Shown: piece by piece, positions 10,481-20,094 of the stretch
Position numbering within the stretch: position 1 is the stretch's first letter
How the letters are laid out: each line of letters starts with the position of its first letter
Made by a program: the position numbers and the translations under genes
Notes under the pieces: model-generated
What the model was told of the DNA's origin: nothing
The model's input: only the letters and a program-made list of their open reading frames with translations
Databases searched by the model: none
Source of the DNA: Larix sibirica
Taxonomy: Eukaryota > Streptophyta > Pinopsida > Pinales > Pinaceae
DNA length: 28,663 nt
Direction of reading: 5' to 3'
Assembly: GCA_004151065.3 (NCBI GenBank)
Contig: NWUY0304296939.1
Location: forward strand, 1 to 28,663

Positions 10481-10860
10481 AGCTATAATTTTCCTAAGTA
10501 CAGGCCTACACGGATAGTTCAAAATTGACATGATGGGTGTACAAAAAAATGTACGTATGGGAAGTCTAAAGTGTATAATTCCTCTTATAAAAGGCGCAGA
10601 GGTATAGTATATAATTTAGGTGACGTGACCAAACCAATATGCAAGTTTAGTTGTAGGGGTAAAAGTATGAATTCCTCTAAGTAAAGGTTACTACGTAGAG
10701 TTGAAAATGTCGGTTTGGGGTGCACAACCAAGAGCTTAATGCCCTAATAACAGGTTCGGGGGATAAAGGTGAAAATTGAGGAGGTTTGGAGTGTGGGTCT
10801 ACATGTGATAATTCCTATAAGTACAAGCCGGTTTCGTCCAGTGTTTAAATGAGGTGTTGT
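10481..10860. repeat. Decayed satellite-like array (period about 91, then about 140)
   Basis: A (T)ATAATTCCTCTAAGTAMAGG-like word begins near 10484, 10574, 10666 and 10806. The first three are 90 and 92 bases apart, and the last is about 140 on. A second word, TTGAAAATG...TTTGGGGTGCACAA-like, accompanies the units near 10519, 10701 and 10769. Identity between units is low, so this is an old array. No open frame is conserved across units, which argues against coding. Confidence 0.5.
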
Positions 10861-10921
10861 TGTAGTTACGGGCTGCACCAAGTATCTAAGTTCCCTCTAG
10901 GGGTTCTATCCTGGTTCAATG

Positions 10922-11758
10922 AGCTTAGTTCCTCCTGCAATTAGCTGTGTTGGTGGATAAGCAGCAGTTGGAGTTTTTTGGCTTGACCCAGCAGCCTTCT
11001 CAGAAGCACCAATTGAACCTGCCTCCCCAGAAGCTTCAGTCCCTGCAGTCTCAGTATTCCCAGTTGAACCAGCAAAGAAGAAGAAAGAAGTAGATTATTA
11101 AGTATTTCCAGCTGAACCTGTTGATGAATCAGTTAGACCAGCTTCCCCCGCAGAATAAGTTTTCGTTCCCCCAGCAGTTTCTATTGAACCAGAAGTAGTT
11201 CCTGCATAAGCGGTATAACAAACAGAAATTGAATAAGAAGGATCCGTCCTAGCAGCTGTTGAACAAGTATTATTTACTTCAGCAAAGAAGAAAGAAGAAT
11301 ATCCTGTCTTCCCAGCTTCTGAAGAAGTCCCTGCAGAATCAGAAGTCCTAGTTTTATCAGCACTAGTTTTAGCAGCATCAGCCTTATTCCCACCAGCATG
11401 ATTTGAAATGGCATCCTAATTTGCATTCTAATTTGTACCAGCCTCATCATTTGAACCAGCATCAGTACCAATAGCAATCCCAGGAGAAGTCCCAAGAGTT
11501 GAAGAAACTGCATAAGTCTAATAAGCAGTACCAGTCTCAGTTCCCATAGCAGTTCCATAAGCAGTTGAAGGAGCAGCCTTAGTATAAGCAGCCCAAGTAT
11601 TCCCAATGGCATTCCCAGTATTAGTTGAAAGAGCATCGCCAGTTGAAGGAGCAATATTCCCGGCATAATCAATTTAATAAGCTGAACCAACAGCGAAGGA
11701 GAAAGAACCAGCATACCCAGCAGCTTCATTAGAACCAGGACAAGCAGCAAAAACAATA
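10922..11758 (-). repeat. Triplet-rhythm low-complexity tract (copy 2, longest)
   Basis: On the minus strand one frame runs about 279 triplets from 11758 to 10922 without any frameshift. Almost every triplet is of the ACT/GCT/GGT/TCT/TCA/AAT/TAT/GGG/GAT kind, giving an Ala/Gly/Ser/Thr-rich text such as GNAIGNTWAAYTKAAPSTAY. Six stop triplets (all TAA or TAG, two adjacent) interrupt it. The core word GGTTCAACTGG or CCTTCAACTGC recurs many times. The overlapping frame is Leu-rich and yields a stop-free 160-codon frame (11274-11756), a by-product of CTG/TTG in the shifted register. No start, ribosomal signal or family motif supports a gene. I read it as an expanded and mutated short repeat that kept its register, or the relic of a repetitive coding sequence. 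Confidence 0.65.
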
Positions 11759-13435
11759 AGAACTTCTTATAGAGGTTATATCTTTATGGAAACGAGGCAG
11801 GCATATCCCAGGCTCATGAAATTATATTACAATAGATGAAATATACACTTGGGGCCAAATAAAAGCACCATTATTTACTTGTATGAAGATAGCTTCAATT
11901 ATTGATAAAGGGTTATGTTTAGTGAAGATCCTTGTATGGAAACATTTTCGCCCTCGGGGGTAGAAGTAACAGTAGAGGACTCTTTTAGAGGGGCCTCAAA
12001 ACATGTAAGGAATTTCATAAATGGAGGTTCTTTCTTGGAGGCTTGGATAGTTGTACAAGCCTGGGGTATTCGACTGGAACTGGGACACTGTAACCACTAC
12101 ATGGTACGATCTCCCATAATGTGGTGATTAGTTGACGTAGAGCATGGTGGACCCTAATAAATTATAGATAAATTAGAACTCTCTCTAATAAGCCAGGTCC
12201 TACCATTTGTTAATGATAATTGTGACCAAGGTACATGAAGCCTTCTTTACGCAATCCTAGAAAAAGAGTTGAAGTCGATGGGAGTGACTATTTGACAACA
12301 GAGGATGGGGGTCCTTCTTAATTATAAGGATCAATAAGTATCCAATTGTAATGAATTATTATAAAAATTTGTTACAAGGAGATTAATATGGGACTCAAGA
12401 CTTCCTTTGGTTAGAACATGAATGACAGCCGGCATAGGTGGCAATAAAGATAAATCTGGCATAACACGACTTTATGCTGAATTATAAGAAGGATACTTTT
12501 GCAGAGCAGGTCTTAGGGACTTTGTAACTATTTGAAATGGGTGCATTGAGTTACTTTGAAATAGAAAGTATTGCCAGTGGAGGTGACAACTCGATGGAAT
12601 CACAATGTATGATACTGGGATACATGAGGTGTTGTATATGACTGGAATACATGTTGTCGTGGGTGACTCAGTTCAGATGTTCTGACCAAAGGTGACAAGG
12701 ACTGCTGTCAAGTAAATAGATGCTACATCAACTCTTGGGATCGAGTACCTACTTTAGGTCCACAGTAGACGTACAGAAGGTATAAAGTTTATGCACAGAA
12801 GGTCAACAGCAGAAGCACAGAAGGAAAGGCTTGCTTGACGTTGGGAGAGCAAGGAGTTATTTTATCTACTTCCCTCAACAAAGATAGGAGTTTACAATTG
12901 GATGTGTTCCCGTATCCTGCTTGTCTTGGGTAGCGTACCAGAGGGAAGGCTCGACTAAAAGGAGAGGAGAAAACCTCATCAATGGAAAAGTTACACGTAG
13001 ATATGCGAGTATCATAGACTAGGTGGGACTACTATTATGGATAGCAGAATCAAAGGACTAGGAAGTGTATCCTAATGAATTATTCCCAATTAGCAATGAG
13101 GTTGTGACAACTATAGTAGTAGCTGGATTTCCTTGCCTAACCATGCTATAGGCATACTTTATTGGATATGGAGACCATAGGGCTCTCTTTGGCTAGCCCT
13201 GGGAGAGCCTTCCTTCGGAGATGGAAGAACTATATCCCTTAGGATTGTCTGGTGGGTGTTCGGATCAATTTGATTCAAACCAACACATTCAGTATCACGT
13301 ATGACTACTTGGATTTATCTGTAGGATGTATTAGTAAATAGGATGTAGTAGTAAATCCCATGAAATTGGATGGAATAGTATTAATTGTATTGGATAAGTT
13401 GGCATATTGTTGTCAACCAACCAACAAACCAAATA
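11759..13435. other. Non-coding stretch with minor short repeats
   Basis: No gene is recognised. Small local duplications are present: CACAGAAGG words at about 12771, 12794 and 12814; TAGGATGTA(T/G)TAGTAAAT at about 13322 and 13339; and GGAATACATG/GGATACATG words near 12617-12650. The 70-codon plus frame 11915-12127 has no family motif. Confidence 0.45.
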
Positions 13436-13640
13436 TAAACTGAACGGGTTGATACCCTCATCCTCGATACACACTTTTTGGAGATACCCTCCTAAATACC
13501 CTTAGGATAGGAACTTATACACTCCCTGGAAGTATTTCCTCTTTCTTAACAGTATTTAAACCCAACGAACATACACTTTATCGGGTTTGATACCCTCCTC
13601 AATATAACACTTGACGGGTTTTAAACCCTACAGAAGGATC
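13436..13640. repeat. Diverged GGGTTTGATACCCTC repeats
   Basis: ACGGGTTGATACCCTCATCCTCGATACACACTT-like text near 13444 recurs in altered form near 13578 (CGGGTTTGATACCCTCCTCAATATAACACTT), with a partial copy, GAGATACCCTCCT, at about 13481. Two more (G)GTTTTAAACCC or TATTTAAACCC words lie at 13553 and 13616. Many of these words are short palindromes (GGGTTTTAAACCC). Function unknown. Confidence 0.5.
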
Positions 13641-14890
13641 ACCCCTTTCAATTGCAAAGGTAAACGCCTACATGGCGATATCATATATAGAATATCTATT
13701 TATTATCGTAGTAGGATGACAAATGAGACAATGGACAAGTTCAACAACGTAGAGGTGCAAGCCCAAGTGTGAGATACGTGGAGCCGCCAAAGAGACCATC
13801 CAGAGTCACCTAGCGTAGTCGTCTCTGAGCCTAGCTCGCTCTGGCAGCAGTGGAATTAGACCATAGGTAGGAACCAAGTAGATATGCAAAATATATGTAG
13901 TTAGGTGCAGACGTGGAGATGTTAGATCATATGGTAAAACTAGAGATAGAGTTATTAGCCCAAACCAACATACAACCCCAGCCCTTATAGCGTAGTATAC
14001 AATCCCAGCCCCAGCGTAGTATGTATACAATTATGAGCCTAGCCCCAGCAAATAGGCCCCATTTAATATGTATTATGAATTTGGGTTCTTAGTCTCCATG
14101 CAACATCTAGGTAGCATAGTTAGATCTGGCTTAGTTAGGCTGCTGCTATGAGATCTGCTAGTTGTTGAGTTCTCCCAGCTAGGTCTTATATACCTAGGTA
14201 TTATCCGAGGAGGACAAGTCTCACGCCTCTATAGCCATATCATAGGACTAGGACAAGTGCAACGTCTCCATGCAAATCCAAGTTAGCGGGCAATTAAAAC
14301 GTATCTATGGCACCACCGGTGAAGATCCGAGAACCAGTGGTTTTGTGCACCTCTTCAAATAATCCACTTCATGCATCATGGCCGGGTAGATATGGAAATA
14401 TTGGTATTGGACATGACACATAGGCTATGCTATGGCCAAGTAGATATGGTGATTGTTCATTTCCAGGTAAAGCTAGTGGGATTATATTCTAGGAGAGCAA
14501 CGTCTCGATGCAAACATCATATATGAACAAAGTAGAGCTAGTGGAACTAGTCTATATGCGAATCTAAGTCTCTATGCGAAATAATACGGACTAGGTGCTA
14601 GGGGAAAGAGCCAGTATGGCCATATAGTCTATGAACATTGGTAAGAAGAAGCTTCATGTTATGGACAAGGTCAACATGGCTTTCACAAGGCTAGCAGACC
14701 ATAGGTCAGCTGCTCCCACCCAGGTTATGCAAATCGTGAAATAGTGGATCCCCGGCTGCTCACGTAGATATGCGAGTCCAAAGATAGTATAGATGCAAAA
14801 TCTAAGGTAGTTAGATCTGCTGGCTTTCACCAAAGCTAGCACACTTGGATTGTGAACTATGGGGCGGTAGGCCTTGTTAGCACCATTCAA
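13641..14890. repeat. Diverged TAGATATGC-AAATCTAAG / TTAGATCTGCT repeat family
   Basis: Related words are scattered through the whole stretch: (A/G)TAGATATGC(G)A followed by AATC or AATATAT at about 13878, 14564 and 14764; AACGTCTC(C/G)ATGCAAA at about 14260 and 14500; and TTAGATCTGCTGG or similar at about 14121, 14150 and 14811. TGGCTTTCACAAGGCTAGCA (14677-14696) returns as TGGCTTTCACCAAAGCTAGC at 14821. A triple TACAA(T/C)CCCAGCC-like unit lies at 13971, 13998 and 14026. All of it looks like an old, repeatedly duplicated and mutated segment. No gene is seen. Confidence 0.5.
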
Positions 14891-15590
14891 CTAGTAATAG
14901 GTGCGGATATCATAGATTAACATAACATAGTAGGCACCAGACCCAGTAGCATAGTCACCAAGAGCGGATTCTATTAGCCCAGCTCGGGCATCAACACCTG
15001 CAACTAGTGGGGCTTTAGTAAGCAGGTTCAACACGTCTCCATAGTTCGCTGGAGCTCTATTAGAGTTGTTCATGGCCAATCCCATCCCCCATGGCGATGA
15101 GGAGGAGCCTCCATAGTCATAGTCCCAGGCAGGTCCAACCATGAAGAGCGGAAGGAGACCAGCCTTTGGCATGGCAGGTAGATCAGGTAGAGTATATATG
15201 CGATATACTAGGTTGAAACTAGGCCATATCAAATATTGGTGCAAACAGGGGGTCCCCTAGTAGTGGAAATTTTAGGAGTTATAATGACCATGGAGACCTC
15301 GTATATTACACGTTATGCATGCGACGAGTAGTTGCAAACTCAGAGATGCCAATACCATATAGTAGTCCAAGTGGATTAGAGCTGAACCTAGCAGCTCTGG
15401 CACGTCCACCTGGTCTTAGTAGTGAATCTCTATCAGCGGATTCTCTTAGCCCAGCAGCAGCGTTATAATTTCCATCATTATCATAAGAGCCTGTAAACAG
15501 AGGTAATGAAATGATCCCTCTCCGGCGGCTAATAGTAGTAGGTGTGATAAAGTATAAGGCTATTGCTTGTTCCCGCTCACAGGTGCTCAA
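14891..15590 (-). repeat. Related low-complexity segments with two open minus-strand frames
   Basis: Two minus-strand frames (14891-15244, 117 codons; 15306-15590, 94 codons) read as small-residue and Leu/Arg-rich text with no motif. They share a diverged word: GCTGGGCTAATAGAATCCGCT-like near 14980 and GCTGGGCTAAGAGAATCCGCT-like near 15455 (minus-strand sense), about 475 bases apart. This supports a duplication, not two genes. The triplet preference (GCT, GAT, TAT, GGA) weakly recalls the tract at 10922-11758. I do not call either frame a gene. Confidence 0.4.
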
Positions 15591-16474
15591 TATTTATTCC
15601 TTCAAGGGCTAATACTTTTTTTCGTGTTGCTACTAAGAAAATAAAGTAAGTAAATAAGTAATGAAAAAAGAAAACTCTATAAGGCAGTTATTATAGGTAA
15701 ATTCTATGAAAGGAAGGTTTTGAAGGGCTCTGCTGGGTTGTAATATACCGGGTTAAAATGAAAGAGTTGGGATAACTAACCCAGATTACTTTATGAAATT
15801 GAAGGTAAATAAATAGGACGTAACGTAAAGCTAGGAGTCAGTAACATATTATAAAGGCTAAGCATAACGTATTAAAAGCGGAGGCTCAGGTCTCAAGCGT
15901 TGGCTCTAATTTTATAATAAGTAAGAGGCCAGGCTTAGGTTACTATTGCGGCTTGCCAAAAACTGTATTATCCAATCAATCATCCTATTAGTTCCAGGTG
16001 GGTTGGGTAGAGCAGGGCATTAACCTGCAATTTTTAGATGAAGAGTTTTCAGCTCTATAAACTAGTAAAACAATATAAGATATGCGCTTTTCAAAACCAT
16101 TTTATAGTAGATTACTGAGGTGGATTAGTGACTGAATTCACAACTATATTTACCTTTTATAATATAGCATATTGGACCTTCCTCCATTCAGTAATTACCA
16201 GCTTGCCTACATGACCTGACCTACCTTCATACTAAAGCTAGCCCTCCACCTAATATTATATATGGAAGTACTTATCCACTATCGACTGGAAAGTTGTGGA
16301 GAAATGTAAGTCCCTAATAACATGGGCAGGATGGCACCTTTTAAAACACTCACATATTTCTCTTTCTAACTCCCTTTATCCCTAACTCCCTAACTCTGGA
16401 AGGATATTTATTGTTACTAGCAGGAAAAAGATTCTCGGTGGTCATTCTTTAGATGTCATTATGCCAGGAAGGAG
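15591..16474. other. AT-rich non-coding stretch
   Basis: There are no open frames above the reporting limit, no RNA gene and no clear array. CTAACTCCC(T) words repeat near 16368-16395. Composition becomes AT-richer toward the retroelement fragment on its right. Confidence 0.4.
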
Positions 16475-16980
16475 GGCGAGGAAGAGATAAAGATATATCC
16501 ACAAATTTAGGAATATATTCCCTGAATGTAGCAACGTAAATCCAGGAAAAAAGACCTGGCGCATTCCTTAGTCCGAAGGGTATTGTGTTATATGTGTACG
16601 GTCCGCCCCTATTTTGTAAATGTAGTTTTCGTCTTATCTTCCTCAGCTATCTGAATCTGATTGTAACCCGAGCATCCATATGTAAAAGAGTATGCCTAAT
16701 TCCCGATGACCTTCTCCAAAATTTCATCACTAAATGGAGTCGGAAAGGGTCGTGTACACAAGCCTCATTGAGTCCGCGGAAGTTGATGCACACACGGATT
16801 CAACCTATCTTTTATATATGTCACGATCGGACTCTTCTACCAGAAAGAGTAACCAAACATCAATAATCTTATCTATTTCCTTTTTTACTTGCTCCTTGTA
16901 CTGTGGGTTCATCTTTTACTGTATCTTCTTTATCGGTTGGGCATCTGGCTTCAATTCAATCTTCACTTCACCCAGTTCTC
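16475..16980 (-). pseudogene. Broken Ty3/gypsy-type reverse transcriptase fragment (minus strand)
   Basis: Translating the minus strand from about 16980 downward gives, in order: the pre-RT text LGEVKIELKPDAQPIKK and NPQYKEQVKKEIDKIID; then VCINFRGLNEACVHD (16793-16747), the RT block that normally follows the lead-in KxGxxRxCxDYR; then FSDEILEKVIGN, a degraded YSFTYGCSGYNQIQIAEEDKTKTTF block, GRTVHI; and IPFGLRNAPG (16583-16555) followed by VATFREYIPKFVDISL. This order matches the RT domain of plant Ty3/gypsy retrotransposons. The fragment is dead. It has stops at 16696-16698, 16609-16611 and 16588-16590, a one-base slip near 16740 and another near 16585, and the sequence ends just where the YxDD catalytic box should be. 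No gag, protease, RNase H or integrase is seen. It was probably captured from nuclear DNA. Confidence 0.85.
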
Positions 16981-18660
16981 CAACCATACATTTCATCTCA
17001 ATCAAACAAATTATAATAAAACATTATTATATTCTTCCTAAAAGCCTATGCATGTTTCTTAAATGAATATCTTAACATTTTATTAGTAATGCTTGCTTCT
17101 TTTTCTTATTCCTTTTATTTATTTAATGAGATAATGGGCTAATATTTGTTAAAGCGTTCTTGAGTTGTGGTGGAGTTGTAGGTGGAGTTCTCTAAAGCTA
17201 AGTGGAAGAGATAAAGTAAAAACAACTAGCTCAATCTTCTTCAATGAGTTTACAAGAAAAACTAAAACATGATTGAGAAATTTAAGGGATTATGTCCCCT
17301 AATCATTCTCATGAGCTGCCACCACTTAAAGAAGGACTCAATGAGCATGTGAGGTCGAAATTATGGAGGCTAAGTTTCATTCCTAAAGGGGGAATCAATA
17401 CCAAAAAACTAGCATGCTTATTTTTAGTTAACTGGGGGACAGCTTCCACAAATTAAGGAACTGATTGCATGGGACAGTTTGGAGACTAGTAAAGTACAAA
17501 TAGTAGTAGGATTCAAATTTATAGGTTAGCTTAGCTTCTATTATTTTTATCTTCAACATTTTAATTCATCCCTTGCTGGTCAAGGTGAATTTGTAAGAGG
17601 CAGCTTGCTGCCCTGTTTTAATGTTTTAATGGCAGACTTTTAATGGAGACAATATAGTTTTTATTTCTCTTTTAATTGGTTCATTTAGCAAGGGTTCCAG
17701 GAGCTCCCTTGGGTTGGGCCCAATCAAGGGAAGGAATGAGGACCCTTGCATGCAATTCCCTTCAGTTGTTTACTTCGTTTCATAATTTGTAAATTCGGAT
17801 TACAGTTCATGTAGAAATCTGTGCGCTTTCATGTAGAAATTCTACATTTTCCGTGTTTTCTGTAGAAATCCTGTAACTTTCATGTAGAAGACAGTTTTGC
17901 TTATTTATTGTGAATAGATTTGCCTTGTTTCTTTTTTACATAGTTAGATTTATGCTTCTAATGTCATTTCATTTACATGCATGTATTTCTTATTCATCTT
18001 AGTGATCACTCACCCTCTGCATCTCAAGTATTTGCATGGACTTTGTAGTAACTTGTTTCCCTGCATCCTACATACCCGAGCCATAGTAAGACATTTCTTT
18101 GCCTCAGGCTATCTAGCTTAGTGTGGGGAGCTGGTTTAGCTTGCCACTTTGGGAATTATAAAGAAACAAGTGCAAAGTTTAATATTTATATCTTGCATTT
18201 ATTTCTGCTTTAGGATAGGAATGCTTTCTGTTGATTATATTAGATTTCATTTCTATTGTTAGAATAGATTTCACTTATGCTACTAGAAAAAGAATTCCTT
18301 TGCAACTGCATACATAGTGCATGGTACCTCTTAAGTTTGTATGAACTCCCGGGTTGAGAATTGAAGTAATGAGCCGAGGGATTCAGTTTTATGGCTGCAA
18401 TTCGTTGGTGCCCACCAAGTAGCTACCACATTTGTACCCTTACCACTATCTCGGATACCAATGATACCCCCAGTACATGCTTTTATCACTTAGATGAATA
18501 AATAATTGAGGCCATGACTACCCCCCAATTTTCCATGGGATGATATGCATCACCGTTCCTATTTTTTACCCCAGGTAGCAATAAAACCTCCCATAAATAC
18601 CACTCAGTGTACTGTGGAAACTAAATATTTCTTACCCAGGGTCCAATCGATTGGTTCAAA
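16981..18660. other. AT-rich island between the two reverse transcriptase fragments
   Basis: The stretch is AT-rich and has a different texture from the rest of the window. CATGTAGAA recurs at 17809, 17830 and 17881, with a CTGTAGAAATCCTG variant at 17860, and includes the near-perfect palindrome ATGTAGAAATTCTACAT (17831-17847). CCCTTGGGTTGGGCCCAATC (17706-17725) opens a second imperfect palindrome that ends at 17730. TAGTGTGGGGAGCTGG (about 18120) is reminiscent of the untranslated leader of some plant gypsy elements, but this is not firm. I see no long terminal repeats or primer binding site. The whole 16.45-19.27 kb piece may be one transferred nuclear segment. Confidence 0.45.
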
Positions 18661-18699
18661 AACCTAATCCCAACCCTAGATGCCTTTGAAGAGAGTAAT

Positions 18700-19160
18700 A
18701 TGGCTAACATCTCCCCCACGATAAACATGGATATTTCTGTAAAACCCAGCATCACTGAAAATATTATTCTCGAAGCTTCTTGTTCCATAGATGAGGTTGC
18801 AGCTTACAAATCCTTATTTCAATAATTTGATGATGTGTTTGCTTGGGCATACTTAGAAATTCCCGGATTGGATCCCTCCATTATAAAACATCACATTGAT
18901 ACATGGCCAGACATGCCTCTAGTTCGACAGAAACAATGAACTATTCACCCCTCCAAAGCCATGGATATAAAAGCTTAAATTGACGAGTTGTGGAAGGTTG
19001 GGTTCATCTACCCAATTTCCTATACCTCTTGAGTGTCCAACCCTATCCCTGTGAATAAAAAGCAGGGCACCATACAAGTCTGTATAAATTATCAGGATTT
19101 TCATCAGGCATGTCCCAAAGAAAACTTTCCCACACCTTTCATCGACCATGTGATTGCAAC
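18700..19160 (+). pseudogene. Broken Ty3/gypsy-type reverse transcriptase fragment (plus strand)
   Basis: A single plus-strand frame (positions equal to 1 modulo 3) stays in register for the whole length. It reads ISPTINMDISVKP, then SIDEVAAYKSLFQ-FDDVFAWAYLEIPGLDPSIIKHHID, DELWKVGFIYPI, VSNPIPVNKKQGTIQVCINY (19033-19092) and QDFHQACPKENFPTPFIDHV (19093-19152). These are the successive blocks at the amino end of a plant Ty3/gypsy RT domain. It differs from the fragment at 16475-16980, so it comes from another family. Four stops break it: TAA at 18823, TGA at 18937, TAA at 18976 and TGA at 19030, the last where a conserved Trp is usual. Similarity ends right after IDHVI, so the catalytic YxDD half is missing. 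Upstream text from about 18640 (QGPIDWFKNLIPTLDAFEESN) is in the same frame and may be part of the same polyprotein. Confidence 0.85.
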
Positions 19161-19274
19161 ATATGTGCAAGGTGGCTCCTGTGCTCCTCATGCTATATAC
19201 CCAACCTATAAGTGCATAACGCCCTCCTCCAAGGTGGTCACTCCAAATGTCCCAATCGCCCCTATTTTTTAGAA

Positions 19275-20070
19275 CCACTGGTTCCTGGGGAGAACCATTG
19301 AAAGCTTTCGTTTTCGTTCGCGTTCCTGCCTAGTGATTCCCGCTAGTGATTCCTGCTAGCTCATGCTCATTAATAGTTCCTTGCTTGATGGAAGAATGTA
19401 GGTCTCGTTTCTGTAGAATAAAGTAGGTGAACCTGCTCCCGCAGTGTGAAAGATGGCAAGTAAGAAGGCAAGCAAAAGAAGGCAAGTCTCCAATTCCTTT
19501 GTAGGGTCCGGTGGAGCCTAAGGCTCTGAAAGAAGAATGTCTGTAGCGGGTAAGTCCTTACTATAGTGCAGTCTCCGTTCCCGCTATTGGAGAGTAAGGG
19601 CAGTTAATGAGGCAAGCACTTAAAAGGAATACAAGGAACTAATGAGACAAGCACTTGGATAAATCTCCTCTCATACGGGCACTGGTGGATGGAGCGTGGT
19701 AATGATCCCCGGATAGATAATTAGGCAGGGCAGTAGCTTATAGGTTGGGTAAGATAGGAGCAAAGCCAGTTTCAATAATTGCCCATTACTATTTTTTGAT
19801 CGGAGCAAATTCCCTCGTCAACAACTCCGTAACACCTCTTTATTATCATTGAAGAGCCTCACCCGATAATAAGAAGATGGTGGGAAAGAATACTTTGTTC
19901 TTAGGGAGAAGAGAACATATATCTTAACAATTGAACCTTGAAGTATATATTATATAAAACCCTTACATCTCGTTACCTCGGCTAAGCTTTAAAGACCAAT
20001 TTAGAAGCTTATCTTCACGGCTTGCCTACTGCTTTTCTTTCTGGCCATGAGGGTTAGGTACGTTAAGTGA
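19275..20070. repeat. Non-coding DNA with small tandem duplications
   Basis: Right of the retroelement the texture changes back. CTAGTGATTCC(C/T)G is tandemly repeated with a 13-base period at 19330-19355. AAGAAGGCAAG occurs at about 19461 and 19477. TAATGAG(G/A)CAAGCACTT occurs at 19605-19621 and 19640-19656, 35 bases apart. No gene is seen. Confidence 0.6.
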
Positions 20071-20094
20071 CTCCCCCGACCTAAGAAGGGGGAG
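20071..20094. other. GC-rich 7 bp hairpin
   Basis: CTCCCCC (20071-20077) and GGGGGAG (20088-20094) form a perfect, strong seven-pair stem with a ten-base loop. It could stabilise a transcript end, but no gene is adjacent, so no role is claimed. Confidence 0.6.

Noticed and set aside
11274-11756. 160-codon Leu-rich minus-strand frame as a membrane protein
   Set aside because: Its hydrophobicity comes from CTG/TTG in the shifted register of a triplet-biased tract. It has no conserved motif or start context, and an equally stop-poor frame overlaps it.
13436-13640. CRISPR-like array from the repeated GGGTTTGATACCC words
   Set aside because: Units vary in length and sequence, spacing is irregular, there are only two or three copies, and no cas-like gene is present.
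15306-15590. 94-codon minus-strand frame rich in Gly, Ala, Arg and Leu
   Set aside because: It belongs to a duplicated low-complexity segment shared with 14891-15244. No conserved residues mark a gene.
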